A stretch of 64,000 bases of DNA from an uncultured Flavobacterium sp. (GTDB lineage Bacteria > Bacteroidota > Bacteroidia > Flavobacteriales > Flavobacteriaceae), in NCBI RefSeq assembly GCF_951805225.1, contig NZ_OX638201.1, positions 5,828,001-5,892,000 of the forward strand. The letters are read 5' to 3'. A program made the translations under genes and the position numbers. The notes beneath the pieces were generated by a model. It was not told the DNA's origin, did no database searches, and worked only from the letters and a program-made list of their open reading frames with translations. Position 1 is the first letter of the stretch. Each line of letters begins with the position of its first letter. Positions 55,263 through 63,978 of this stretch are shown piece after piece.

Positions 55263-55379
55263 CGCAAGGGCGCAAAGGTTTTTTATAAACGCAAAGTTCG
55301 CAAAGCTATATTGATAAAGCTTTGCGAACTTTGCGTTTAATAAGCGTAATCTATAACAAAAAAACTTTGCGCCCTTGCG
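55263..55379. repeat. Nested inverted repeat (REP-like)
   Basis: Outer arms CGCAAGGGCGCAAAG (55263-55277) and its complement (55365-55379); inner arms of 21 bp (55287-55307 and 55318-55338), perfectly complementary, begin AAACGCAAAGTTCGCAAAG. The arms repeat the GCGAACTTTGCG motif seen at 15412. It folds into a long hairpin on either strand. Confidence 0.9.
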
Positions 55380-55439
55380 ATTAAATTTTTTTTGAGGAAG
55401 CAAAACATCTGACTCAGGAGAAAATGTTATTAAAACAAA

Positions 55440-55465
55440 AAAGCTCCAGATTTCTCTGAAGCTTT
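55440..55465 (-). terminator. Family A terminator downstream of tRNA-Glu
   Basis: Same GAAA-loop hairpin as copies 1 and 2, 10 bp beyond the tRNA 3' end on the minus strand. Confidence 0.85.
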
Positions 55466-55474
55466 GTAGTAAAG

Positions 55475-55546
55475 TAGCCCGTAGCGGAATCGAACCGCTC
55501 TTACATGGATGAAAACCATGCGTCCTAACCGATAGACGAACGGGCC
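55475..55546 (-). tRNA. tRNA-Glu (anticodon TTC)
   Basis: Folds as a complete cloverleaf on the minus strand: acceptor GGCCCGT with ACGGGCT (a terminal G-U pair), D arm GTCT...GGAC, anticodon stem CATGG with CCATG around the loop TTTTCAT (anticodon TTC), and T arm GCGG-TTCGATT-CCGC. CCA is not encoded. A terminator follows immediately. Confidence 0.95.
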
Positions 55547-56059
55547 TGCTTTTGTATTGCGGGTGCAAAACTATAACTAATTTTAAGATACACAAAAAAA
55601 TCTTTGAAAAATTTTGTCGAATTATTCTGAAAATATCACATTAAGAAAGTATCGATCGCCAAGAAATGGGGTTATTCAAAAGTGTATTTGTTTGATTAAT
55701 AATTGATTGTTTTGTGTTGAAAAAGGCGTAAAGAGAGAATTTTTTCTTCTTTTGACAAAATGATATTTTTTGATAATTTTTTATTTTGAAAGAATATTCT
55801 CTAGTTTATTGAGCGATATTTTGAAAAGTTTTAGAAGTGTTTTTATGAAAAGTTGTCCAAATGCCCCTGACTTTCGACATTTTTTATCGTTAACAGATCT
55901 TGTAAATCTTATAAAAGTCTCTTAATTTTTTAAAGTCATCGACTTTATGAAGTTTCCGTTTTTCAATTATATTTGTCTAAATTGAGTACAAAGTAAGCCA
56001 TATTTGCCAGCGTTACCGAGGAAAATTTTACGGAACAAGGTTTAATAAATAAGAAAGAG
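55547..56059. other. Intergenic region between tRNA-Glu and methyltransferase
   Basis: 513 bp of AT-rich DNA with no gene seen. A degenerate family B copy lies at 55840-55925: GTTGTCCAAATGCCCCTGAC, TTTCGACA and T6, with the conserved tail TTGTAAATCTTATAAAAG. The tRNA promoter should lie just above 55546. Confidence 0.55.
55850..55888 (+). terminator. Family B repeat, degenerate copy
   Basis: The stem has decayed (TGTC-CAAATG...TTTCGACA), so it may still form a short hairpin before T6. No gene reads into it from the left, suggesting it is a relic of a lost upstream gene. Confidence 0.6.
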
Positions 56060-56794
56060 ATGAAACAAAATATTTACGATGATTTAGATTTTTTTGAAAA
56101 CTACGGTAAAATGCCACGTTCTATAGACGGTTTGAATTCAGCCGGAGAATGGCATGTTTTGAAAAATATGTTGCCCAATTTTCAAGATAAAAATGTTCTT
56201 GATCTTGGTTGCGGTTACGGCTGGCATTGTATTTATGCCAAAGAACAAGGCGCAAAAAATGTGATTGGAATTGATTTATCACAGAAAATGATTGATAAAG
56301 CAAAGGAAAATTCAAAAGATTTATCAGTAGAGTATTATCAAATGCCTGTTGAAGATATTGAATTTGAAAATGAGCAGTTTGATATTATTTTTAGTTCGCT
56401 TACTTTTCATTATATCGAAAATTTGGACATTGTTTTTCGTAAAATTAATAAGTTTCTGAAAAAAGGAGGAAGCTTTGTTTTTTCGATGGAACATCCCGTT
56501 TTTACTTCAAAACCAGAACAAGATTGGTTTAAGGACGAAAAAGGAAATTTGTTACATTGGCCAGTAGATAATTATCAAGACGAAGGAGTAAGGCAAACGA
56601 ATTTTTTAGGTCACAAAGTAATTAAATACCATCGAACAGTAGCAAGTATTCTAAATACTGTAATTGATTCAGGTTTTGCTATTAAACAAATATCGGAGCC
56701 TAAACCATCAGACGAAATTATTGAAAAATATCCGGCGATGAAAGACGAATTAAGAAGACCAATCTTTATTATGGTTTCTGCTGGAAAATTATAA
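56060..56794 (+). CDS. Class I SAM-dependent methyltransferase
   Basis: 244 residues. SAM-binding motif I VLDLGCGYGWHCIYAKEQGAKNVIGIDLS (about residues 45-73), then VEDIEFENEQFDIIFSSLTFHYIENLD and KFLKKGGSFVFSMEHPVF. No membrane segment. It methylates a small molecule or another substrate not identifiable here. Monocistronic; it is followed 30 bp later by a broken exported protein gene. Confidence 0.88.
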   Translation: MKQNIYDDLDFFENYGKMPRSIDGLNSAGEWHVLKNMLPNFQDKNVLDLGCGYGWHCIYAKEQGAKNVIGIDLSQKMIDKAKENSKDLSVEYYQMPVEDIEFENEQFDIIFSSLTFHYIENLDIVFRKINKFLKKGGSFVFSMEHPVFTSKPEQDWFKDEKGNLLHWPVDNYQDEGVRQTNFLGHKVIKYHRTVASILNTVIDSGFAIKQISEPKPSDEIIEKYPAMKDELRRPIFIMVSAGKL

Positions 56795-56824
56795 ATAAAG
56801 GAATTAATAAAACAGCTGTAAATA

Positions 56825-57314
56825 ATGAAACGAAATCTATTTTTTGTGTTTTTATTTTTTATTGGATTTAATCTTTACGCACAAAAATCCGGAATTGAAT
56901 TTTTCTTTGTAGAGAATTTCAAAAACTTGAATTCTGATTGCACATATTGTCTTGACTTGAAAACAGCCAAGTTAAGTTCGGTTCCAATATTAAATGAAGA
57001 GGATATCAAACATTTTAATTGGAAGAATCAACAAATAATCTTAACAAAAAAAAGGGAAACATAAGTTTACAGATTTAAAAATTCCTTTACCTGGATTACC
57101 AGTAGTAATGACTCTAAATGGAAGAAGAATTTATAGTCTGTGGTTTTGGAATCTATTTTCTTCATTTGGTTGTGATAGAGTATTTGCTTATCCAACGGTT
57201 GATTTTAAAATCAAATTTGGCTTGCCTGAAGATAACACTTTTGGAACAGACCCGAGGTTTGATGAAAAACTAAGAAAATATGTTGTTTCCAAATATAATC
57301 AATCTGAAAAATGA
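56825..57314 (+). pseudogene. Frameshifted exported protein
   Basis: The first frame (56825-57064) starts with signal peptide MKRNLFFVFLFFIGFNLYAQ and stops after QIILTKKRET. Removing one A from the A8 run at 57046-57053 lets it continue as ILTKKGKHKFTDLKIPLPG, then VVMTLNGRRIYSLWFWNLFSSFGCDRVFAYP and on to the stop at 57314, about 162 residues in total. No family recognised. Either true slippage in the homopolymer, with possible on/off variation, or a base-call error. Confidence 0.8.
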
Positions 57315-57503
57315 CTCTCTGTGAAGAGTTTTTTTGCTTTAAACTTTCTTCTCGATTTCTTTATGTTGTATTAAAAACAACGTAGCTATAGAATTATTTA
57401 GCACAAAAAAGCTTATAAAATAACGAAGTTGATAAGGTGGTTTTTCATGAAAAATTATATATTTGGAAATAAATATTGTTCGATACTTATCACACCAATC
57501 TGC

Positions 57504-58169
57504 ATGAAATATTTAAGCTTAACCATTTTGATTTTAATAGTGTCTTGTGCAAAGAAAAATGAATCAGAAAATTTAAAAACAACAGTTAAGACTTTAAAAG
57601 CCGAAACTCCAATAAAATTAACCGACAAATCTGTGAAATTTTTATGGAGAGAAGATGCATATGACAAAGAATTAAAGGACACGGTTAATTCAATTTTTAT
57701 AAATAAAGAATATTCCAAAAATATTTCAGAACCCGAAAAAGCAGCTCTTGGATTTGTAGCAAGTTTTATTGGAAGTGAGTGCGATTGGGATGGAGAACCA
57801 AATGCAAAATATGATAATTTAAGTTGCAAAATTAATACAGCGCTTAATATTGGTTATCAATGTTCAGAAGAGCATTTAAATTTTTTAAGAAAGTGGTTTA
57901 AAAATGATAAAAAACAGTTAGAACGTTTGAAAGATTGTTCTGCAGTTCCTTTTACAGCAAGCGTTCAGAATACCTTTGATTACATAAATGTTGTAACAAA
58001 AGGTGATACAATCAAAATAACCTTTAAAGCAAATGGTGTAAATATGCGCACTGAGAATTCCTGGAGTTATAAAGAAGAGGATACATTTGTTTTTAAGAAA
58101 GATAATTTAGTTTTAGTAAAATCTAAAGAATCAGAAATTGAAAGTCATTCATTTAAAAGTGAGGATTAA
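57504..58169 (+). CDS. Lipoprotein, unknown function
   Basis: 221 residues from the ATG at 57504; the frame is open back to 57429, but only this start gives a lipoprotein signal (MKYLSLTILILIVSCAKKNE, lipid Cys at 15). The mature part has two cysteine-containing regions (SECDWDGEPNAKYDNLSCKINTALNIGYQCSEEHLNFLRKWF and ERLKDCS), which could pair, then a beta-rich end. No family named. Confidence 0.72.
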   Translation: MKYLSLTILILIVSCAKKNESENLKTTVKTLKAETPIKLTDKSVKFLWREDAYDKELKDTVNSIFINKEYSKNISEPEKAALGFVASFIGSECDWDGEPNAKYDNLSCKINTALNIGYQCSEEHLNFLRKWFKNDKKQLERLKDCSAVPFTASVQNTFDYINVVTKGDTIKITFKANGVNMRTENSWSYKEEDTFVFKKDNLVLVKSKESEIESHSFKSED

Positions 58170-58226
58170 TAGCGTACTAAAATAAACTGCCACCAATAAT
58201 CAAAGTTAAAATTACAAAACTAAAAA

Positions 58227-58934
58227 ATGCAAGAAGAAATAACCAAACACTCAGAAAAAATTTATAAAACTGTGAAAAATTCAGAACATACATTGGGAGA
58301 GAAAGTGAAAGAAATCATTATAGAAATTTTTATAATCGTTTTTGCAGTAACACTTTCTATAGGATTACATAGTTGGAGTGAACACAAACACCAGCAAGAA
58401 GAAGTTTCTATTTTTCTTAATAATTTAAAGAATGATTTAAAAGATGATGTAAAAAGCCTGAACATTGAAAAGGGCGGATACCAAGAATCAAACATAGGTT
58501 ATGAGAAAATTTTAGCACTAACGACTCTTCAACTTGATAGTATTTATAAGTCAAAAGGTAAAGTTAATTTCCCAATTTATTCACATGGACAAGTAATAAA
58601 TATTGGCAATTATGAAGGATTTAAGTCTAGTGGTAAAATTGGCTACATTGAAGATGAAAAATTAAAACAGAAAATTTTAAATTACTACCAAATACTTGCA
58701 CCGTCAATTAGCGAAGTCGATAAAATTTATAATGATTTTCTGTTTAAGTGTTTTGACAAAATGATAGAAAATGCAGATAAATCTGAAGAACAATTATATT
58801 CAGATCCAAAATTTAAAAAGACAATCGAATTTCTTGTCAGACTGGGTAAGAATAACATAAGAGTTTATGACCAAAATGTAAAACCAGAAGCAGTTGAACT
58901 TATTAAAGAAATTGAAAAAGAGTTGAATAAATAA
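58227..58934 (+). CDS. DUF6090-like single-helix membrane protein
   Basis: 235 residues. The only membrane helix is at about residues 30-46 (IIIEIFIIVFAVTLSIGLHSW); it is followed by a coiled, charged region (EHKHQQEEVSIFLNNLKNDLKDDVKSLNIEK) and a helical domain with NYEGFKSSGKIGYIEDEKLKQKILNYYQ. These features are those of the DUF6090 group common in Bacteroidota, of unknown function. A bidirectional terminator follows. Confidence 0.75.
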   Translation: MQEEITKHSEKIYKTVKNSEHTLGEKVKEIIIEIFIIVFAVTLSIGLHSWSEHKHQQEEVSIFLNNLKNDLKDDVKSLNIEKGGYQESNIGYEKILALTTLQLDSIYKSKGKVNFPIYSHGQVINIGNYEGFKSSGKIGYIEDEKLKQKILNYYQILAPSISEVDKIYNDFLFKCFDKMIENADKSEEQLYSDPKFKKTIEFLVRLGKNNIRVYDQNVKPEAVELIKEIEKELNK

Positions 58935-58971
58935 AAAAGCGAATGCACAACAGTTGTGCGATATAAAAACA

Positions 58972-59004
58972 AAAACACCACTTTTTTAAGTGGTGTTTTT
59001 GTTT
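58972..59004. terminator. Bidirectional terminator
   Basis: AAAACACCACTT pairs with AAGTGGTGTTTT, loop of four T, flanked by A-rich and T-rich tracts. A smaller palindrome GCACAAC-A-GTTGTGC lies at 58945-58959. It serves the converging genes on both sides. Confidence 0.85.
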
Positions 59005-59008
59005 TTAA

Positions 59009-59036
59009 TAGCGGGAGGAATTGAAATCTCTAATCC
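59009..59036 (-). pseudogene. Possible tRNA 3'-end remnant
   Basis: TAGCGGGAGGAATTGAAATC follows the terminator exactly where a minus-strand tRNA 3' half (TAGCGGGAGG...TTGAACC) would lie, but the rest of a tRNA is not there. Resemblance only. Confidence 0.35.
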
Positions 59037-59055
59037 CTTTTTTGAGGATTACTAT

Positions 59056-59751
59056 CTATTTATATTTACTCAAATCCAGATTAAGAATAGTACCCACTCT
59101 GCTAAATTCTTCATTAATCTTGGCATTCAGAATTAGTTGTTCATTTTTTATTGGATGATCAAAAATTAACTGATGTGCGTGAAGCATCATTCCTTTCAGG
59201 TCATAATTTTCCAGCCATAATTTATTTTGTTTGTTACAACCATGTGGCCGACTTCCTAAAATGGGATGAAAAATATGTTTGAAATGTTTTCGCAATTGAT
59301 GCATGCGCCCAGTTTCAGGAATCGCTTCTACCAAACAATATCGTGACGTTGGTTTATTATTGAATTCTAACTCAACTTCGGCATTTTGCAAACGATGAAA
59401 GTATGTTATTGCATTTTGTTTAATGTCATCATCATTGATTAAATCATAATCAATTGTTAGTTCTTCGGGCGACCAACCACGTAAAATGGCTAAGTATTTT
59501 TTTTCGACTTCGCGTGTAGCGAAACGGTCATTCATAATTTTCAAAACCTCTTTATCCAACGCAAATAACAAGACGCCAGATGTTTTTCGGTCTAACCGAT
59601 GAATAGGATAAACGTGTTGACCTATTTGATTTCTCAATTCCTGAATAGCATAAACTTTTGCATCTCGTGCATAAAATGATTTATGAACCAACAATCCGCT
59701 TGGTTTATTAATTGCTACAATATATTCGTCTTGGTAAAGAATTTCTAACAT
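59056..59751 (-). CDS. TruC-like pseudouridine synthase (RluA family)
   Basis: 231 residues. Isomerises U65 in tRNAs if it is TruC. The catalytic motif HRLDRKTSGVLLF contains D54; MLEILYQDEYIVAINKPSGLLVHKS is the family's N-terminus, and GRMHQLRKHFKHIFHPILGSRPHG the conserved C-terminal block. No S4 domain, as for TruC rather than RluC/D. Separate gene facing leftward. Confidence 0.9.
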   Translation of the reverse strand: MLEILYQDEYIVAINKPSGLLVHKSFYARDAKVYAIQELRNQIGQHVYPIHRLDRKTSGVLLFALDKEVLKIMNDRFATREVEKKYLAILRGWSPEELTIDYDLINDDDIKQNAITYFHRLQNAEVELEFNNKPTSRYCLVEAIPETGRMHQLRKHFKHIFHPILGSRPHGCNKQNKLWLENYDLKGMMLHAHQLIFDHPIKNEQLILNAKINEEFSRVGTILNLDLSKYK

Positions 59752-59903
59752 TTGGCAAAAGTAGAAGAGATTTCGATTAAAATCGTTTTTATAATTTATT
59801 TCTATACTTTTCTTTCAGATCGAAAAACAAAAAAGAGACTCGAAAGTCTCTTTGTGGAATTAATATATTTTTATAAAAGATTATTTAGTATCAAAAGAAA
59901 AAA

Positions 59904-60662
59904 TTAGTTGCTGGTAACAGAATAACTGTTGCAGGTATAATTCAGTCCGGCTCCATTTGTGCCGTAGGATGATGTAATTTCAAACCCGAATTGTACATCA
60001 CCAACAGTAATATCACCAATCCATCCTTTGGATTTTATCCAATTCAAAATGGCTTTGGCATCAATAGTACCGCTATTTGTTTTTGTAGTACGTAAAAATG
60101 AATATACATTATTCGAACCATTATTTCCTCTGTATACATTCCAGGTATGACCGCCAATAGATTGATTAGTAAAGACTGCAATTGCAGCTCCGGTCGCAGA
60201 ATAATTGTATGAAATTGGTTTTACATTACCAGTTCCATTTGCATTTCCGGTATAATTCATCCATAACATTATTTCATGCGCTTTAGCACTATCCCAGATA
60301 TCATATGAGGATTCCCAGGCACCTCCAGAAGGTGTAGTTGCATTAAAACTAGTACTTAGCGTGTTTATTGCACTAAGTACTTTACCAATGTATTTGGTAG
60401 AATTTGGGTATGATTTAATTCCATCAGTGTTAGGATGATTTGCCCAAACTCCCCATTGACTGTAACTGTTTGCCCATATAGACTGGCTTCCGGCACCAGA
60501 ACCCCAGATATTATTATAAACAGTATAACCGCCATTTGACCAGTTTGCATATTGAGCAGATGATGACCAGTTTGCTTTAACTTCGGATTCGTTGTTACCA
60601 TCGGTTGCTTCACAACTGATGAACATAATACATAATGCAGTAAATAAAAATGTTTTTTTCAT
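59904..60662 (-). CDS. GH12 endoglucanase-type lipoprotein
   Basis: 252 residues; lipobox FISC (lipid Cys 17), so an outer-membrane-anchored enzyme. GH12 marks: NNIWGSGAGSQSIWANSYSQWGVWANHP, the nucleophile E130 (AHEIMLWMNY) and acid/base E228 (VQFGFEITSS). GH12 enzymes cut beta-1,4-glucan or xyloglucan. It lies away from the mannan/N-glycan genes, with no SusCD nearby. The length is typical and the residues intact. Confidence 0.9.
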   Translation of the reverse strand: MKKTFLFTALCIMFISCEATDGNNESEVKANWSSSAQYANWSNGGYTVYNNIWGSGAGSQSIWANSYSQWGVWANHPNTDGIKSYPNSTKYIGKVLSAINTLSTSFNATTPSGGAWESSYDIWDSAKAHEIMLWMNYTGNANGTGNVKPISYNYSATGAAIAVFTNQSIGGHTWNVYRGNNGSNNVYSFLRTTKTNSGTIDAKAILNWIKSKGWIGDITVGDVQFGFEITSSYGTNGAGLNYTCNSYSVTSN

Positions 60663-61005
60663 AAATAATTTGGTTTGATAGTTAATAAAAAAATACTTAC
60701 TAATATATTGATATTTAGCGGTTTGTTTAAATATTTTCTTAAATAAAATGCGATTTTTAAGGTATTATTATAAAAACATAATAATTTCCTTTTTAAAAGC
60801 AATAACTTTATTTAGTTATGGTTAAAATGACTATAATTAAAATAAAAAAAATGTGAATTTCATAATTTATAGAAAATCTAAATGAAGGGATTGATTTATG
60901 CTGTAAAAGACATAGTTTCTATTTCGTTGATTATCTGATTGATGAGGTAAAGTAAAAGGTTTTTTGTTTGAATAAGAGAGAGAAGAGATAGGAGACAGGA
61001 TTAAT
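60663..61005. other. Intergenic region between GH12 and CAP genes
   Basis: 343 bp, AT-rich, nothing recognised apart from the presumed GH12 promoter. Both flanking genes are leftward. Confidence 0.5.
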
Positions 61006-61476
61006 TTATTTTCCTAAATTAGCAACCCATACATTACCGGATTTTCCTGCTCCCATTTCAATATAAGTACTGCTCATCATGGCTTTGCAATGGTCTGTGC
61101 TGTTTTTCCATCCGTTTACAACACTTATAGGATTATCATAATTTCGAGCAATTACTTCTCCTACGTAATTACCTGTATAACCTAATATACTGGCTCTTTG
61201 AATAGGACTTGTTCCTTCTGGTGATATATGAGAAAAATAATTTCGGACATACATATCATGAGCATAATTAAGTGCTGTCTTAGCTAATATTGAGTTACTT
61301 ACCAATTCAGGTACAGGTGGCATATCTTCGTCTCCACACTTACATCCTGTTACTCTTAATTTATTGACTTCGATCAAAACAGAATCAGTAACATTTGTAT
61401 CAACAGGATCATCACTATTATCACAAGAAAAAAATAATGATATTAAACCAAAAAAAATAAAATATTTTGAGGACAT
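61006..61476 (-). CDS. CAP-domain (SCP/PR1) lipoprotein
   Basis: 156 residues from the ATG at 61474-61476, which gives MSSKYFIFFGLISLFFSCDN with a lipobox; the upstream in-frame extension to 61599 would put the signal in the middle. The CAP domain is visible as LAKTALNYAHDMYVRNYFSHISPEGTSPIQRASILGYTGNYVGEVIARNYDNPISVVNGWKNSTDHCKAMMSSTYIEMGAGKSGNVWVANLG. Bacterial CAP proteins are extracellular and of unclear function. A CKCG pair precedes the domain. Confidence 0.85.
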   Translation of the reverse strand: MSSKYFIFFGLISLFFSCDNSDDPVDTNVTDSVLIEVNKLRVTGCKCGDEDMPPVPELVSNSILAKTALNYAHDMYVRNYFSHISPEGTSPIQRASILGYTGNYVGEVIARNYDNPISVVNGWKNSTDHCKAMMSSTYIEMGAGKSGNVWVANLGK

Positions 61477-61662
61477 TGAAAAGTAATTGTTAGTTAAAAA
61501 TCTAAGATAAGTAATTGTTATGATATAAGATAAGAACATTGAATTTTGAAGATCGAAATAAAAAATATAGTTTACAATTAATTTACCCTTCGCTCGCAAA
61601 TCAATCCTTTTGTGTGATACAAAGTGAAGTGATAAAGAAATAAAAATTATAATAAACTAAAA

Positions 61663-61687
61663 AAACTCCAGATTTCTCTGAAGCTTT
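61663..61687 (-). terminator. Family A terminator copy 4 (one base lost)
   Basis: AAAACTCCAGA-TTTC-TCTGAAGCTTT on the plus strand, missing one G from the stem. It resembles the tRNA-Glu terminator at 55440 but has no intact gene in front of it. Confidence 0.75.
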
Positions 61688-61691
61688 ATCT

Positions 61692-61714
61692 GAGTAGCGG
61701 GGAAGCATTCTAAC
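61692..61714 (-). pseudogene. Possible tRNA 3'-end remnant
   Basis: GAGTAGCGGGGAAGCATTC and TAAC resemble the plus-strand view of a leftward tRNA 3' end (GTAGCGGGGxAxxATTCGAAC) and sit just after a family A terminator, as for tRNA-Glu. No cloverleaf follows. Confidence 0.4.
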
Positions 61715-61841
61715 AAAAACTTTAGTATTAAAAACTGAATTCGTATATTGTTCTGCTTAAATTAACTATACCAAGTATATCATTTTAAAACATTTGTCTT
61801 TAAGTGTTTTTTAGTTCATTTTAATAGAAATAATCTAGATT

Positions 61842-63854
61842 ATGAAAAATTCAGTAATGCTCTTCATTGCATTCTTAGCTCTTACAGCGTGCTCAAAACA
61901 TCAGGAAAAGAAAAATATCGCGATCACTGGCATAGATTCCACATTGCGACCTGGTGATGATTTTTTTAAATATGTAAATGGCAAATGGTACGATTCTGTA
62001 CAAATACCTGCATCTCAAGCAGGAGTTGGTGTTTATATGTTTATGAATTACCCACAACGAATGCGTCTGCAAGGAATATTAGACAGTATTTCGCAAAGCA
62101 AAAATGAGGCAGGAACTATAGCGCAAAAGGTAGGAGACTTTTATGCATCAGGTATGGATACTGTAACGATTGACAAACGCGGTTATACACCTATCAAACC
62201 ATTACTTGCCAAAATTGATGCAATCAACGATTTACCATCCTTAATGAATTTTGTAGCTAATGAAGTAAAAGTGAACAATTCTTCGATTATAGGTTTTGGA
62301 GTCTCGCCCGATGAAAAAAACAGTAGTATGAACATTGCGCAAATTTATCAAACTGGTATTGGTTTGCCTGACAGAGATTATTACTTCAAATCAGATTCAT
62401 CAACTGTTGCCATTCAGAAATCGTACAAAAAATACCTTGCTACATTATTTCAGCAAATAGGCAGCGATGCTAAAGAAGCTGAAAAGAATGCTAATTTGGT
62501 TTACGATATTGATAAACAACTTGCTGTTTCGCATAAGACAAAAGTTGAACTTAGAGATGTGCAGGCAAATTACAATAAATTGGCTGTGACAACTCTTGCA
62601 AAAAGAAATCCGAATATAAACTGGAATACTTTCTTAAATAATTTAGGTGCCAAAACCGATTCTATTAATGTAGGTCAACCTGCTTATTATGATGCGCTGA
62701 ATAAACTTTTAAAAACCATTCCTATCAATAATTGGAAAATTTATTTGAAAGCAAATTCTCTGGAAAGATATGCAGATGACTTAAGTAAGCCTTTTGCCGA
62801 TGCTTCATTTGAGTATACCAAAGTACTTTCTGGTCAGGCTGTTCAAAAATCACGTGGCGAAAAAATGGCTAATGTCCTTGATACTTATTTAGGTGATGCG
62901 TTGGGTGAATTGTATGTGAAAAAATATTTTTCAGAAGATGCCAAAAAACGTATGTTAACTCTCGTGAATAATCTTCAAAAAGCCTATGCCAAAAGAATTG
63001 ACAAATTAGAATGGATGAGTCAAATTACGAAACAAAAGGCAAAAGAAAAATTGGCAGCAATGACTAAGAAAATAGGATATCCGGATAAATGGAGAGACTA
63101 TAGCAATGTAAATGTAGCCAGAAATACCTATTTTGAGAATATGGTTTCGGCTTCAAAAGATGCATATCAATTTCAATTGGCAAAATTGGGCAAACCAGTC
63201 GATAAATCAGAATGGTTTACTACAGTTCCAACCGTTACGGCATATAATAATCCTACGGCAAATGAAATTGTTTTTCCTGCAGGTATTTTGCAACCTCCAT
63301 ATTTTGATAATAATGCAGATGATGCACTTAATTACGGAGGTATCGGAATGGTTATAGGTCACGAAATAACCCATACTTTTGACGATCAAGGTGCTCAATA
63401 TGACAAAGATGGTAACCTAAAAAACTGGTGGACAAAAGAAGATTATGCGCAGTTTAAGTCTAGAATACAACAGGTTATCAATTTGTACAGTACATATACT
63501 GTTTTAGGCGATTTACACATAAATGGCGCAATGACAGTTGGCGAAAATACGGCAGATATTGCTGGATTAGCAGTTGCTTATGATGCTTTTAAAATGACCG
63601 AACAAGGAAAAGGAAACGTAAAAATTGACGGTTATACTCCGGATCAACGCTTCTTTATTTCTTTAGCCAAAATATGGCGAGTAAAAATGAAAGACGAATT
63701 CCTGCGTTTGTGGATTAATAATAATCCGCATTCTCCACCAAACTGGCGTGTTAATGGTCCTCTAATGAATACGACACCTTTTTACGATGCATTTAATCTA
63801 AAACCCGGAGATAAAATGTTTTTACCGAAGAAAGACAGAATAACAATTTGGTAA
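61842..63854 (+). CDS. M13-family metallopeptidase lipoprotein
   Basis: 670 residues; lipobox LTAC (lipid Cys 17). It is a neprilysin/PepO-type zinc peptidase: HEITH at 507-511 (VIGHEITHTFDDQGAQYD), third zinc ligand E568 (GENTADIAGLAVAYDAF), and substrate-binding NPTANEIVFPAGILQPPYF. The C-terminus (NNNPHSPPNWRVNGPLMNTTPFYDAFNLKPGDKMF) is conserved, ending in the usual tryptophan (RITIW). It cuts small peptides at the cell envelope. Monocistronic with a strong terminator. Confidence 0.95.
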   Translation: MKNSVMLFIAFLALTACSKHQEKKNIAITGIDSTLRPGDDFFKYVNGKWYDSVQIPASQAGVGVYMFMNYPQRMRLQGILDSISQSKNEAGTIAQKVGDFYASGMDTVTIDKRGYTPIKPLLAKIDAINDLPSLMNFVANEVKVNNSSIIGFGVSPDEKNSSMNIAQIYQTGIGLPDRDYYFKSDSSTVAIQKSYKKYLATLFQQIGSDAKEAEKNANLVYDIDKQLAVSHKTKVELRDVQANYNKLAVTTLAKRNPNINWNTFLNNLGAKTDSINVGQPAYYDALNKLLKTIPINNWKIYLKANSLERYADDLSKPFADASFEYTKVLSGQAVQKSRGEKMANVLDTYLGDALGELYVKKYFSEDAKKRMLTLVNNLQKAYAKRIDKLEWMSQITKQKAKEKLAAMTKKIGYPDKWRDYSNVNVARNTYFENMVSASKDAYQFQLAKLGKPVDKSEWFTTVPTVTAYNNPTANEIVFPAGILQPPYFDNNADDALNYGGIGMVIGHEITHTFDDQGAQYDKDGNLKNWWTKEDYAQFKSRIQQVINLYSTYTVLGDLHINGAMTVGENTADIAGLAVAYDAFKMTEQGKGNVKIDGYTPDQRFFISLAKIWRVKMKDEFLRLWINNNPHSPPNWRVNGPLMNTTPFYDAFNLKPGDKMFLPKKDRITIW

Positions 63855-63879
63855 TTTCGCCCTTCGAAGTGTGACCAAA

Positions 63880-63920
63880 AAAACTGCGCAAATGTTCTGT
63901 GAGCTTTGCGCAGTTTTTTT
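63880..63920 (+). terminator. Family B terminator after the M13 gene
   Basis: AAAACTGCGCAAA pairs with TTTGCGCAGTTTT, loop TGTTCTGTGAGC, then T run; the longest perfect stem of the family. Confidence 0.9.
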
Positions 63921-63978
63921 TGGTTTCTTATAAATCTTAAAAAAGTATTCAAGTTTTTACATTTTAGCTTGAACTAAA

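Larger units (their letters stand above)
54798..55474. other. Intergenic region upstream of AraC and beyond the tRNA
   Basis: 677 bp, no gene I can support. It contains the AraC promoter region, a 117-bp nested inverted repeat (55263-55379) and the family A terminator of the tRNA (55440-55465). A 139-codon leftward frame at 55179-55595 runs through both the repeat and the tRNA and is a chance frame. Confidence 0.6.
61477..61841. other. Intergenic region between CAP and M13 genes
   Basis: 365 bp. It holds a family A terminator copy (61663-61687) not adjacent to any gene it would terminate, followed by a short tRNA-like remnant (61692-61714); promoters for both flanking genes should lie here. 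Confidence 0.6.

Noticed and set aside
55179..55595. A 138-codon leftward frame
   Set aside because: It runs through the nested inverted repeat, the terminator and the tRNA-Glu gene; its protein is translated repeat DNA.
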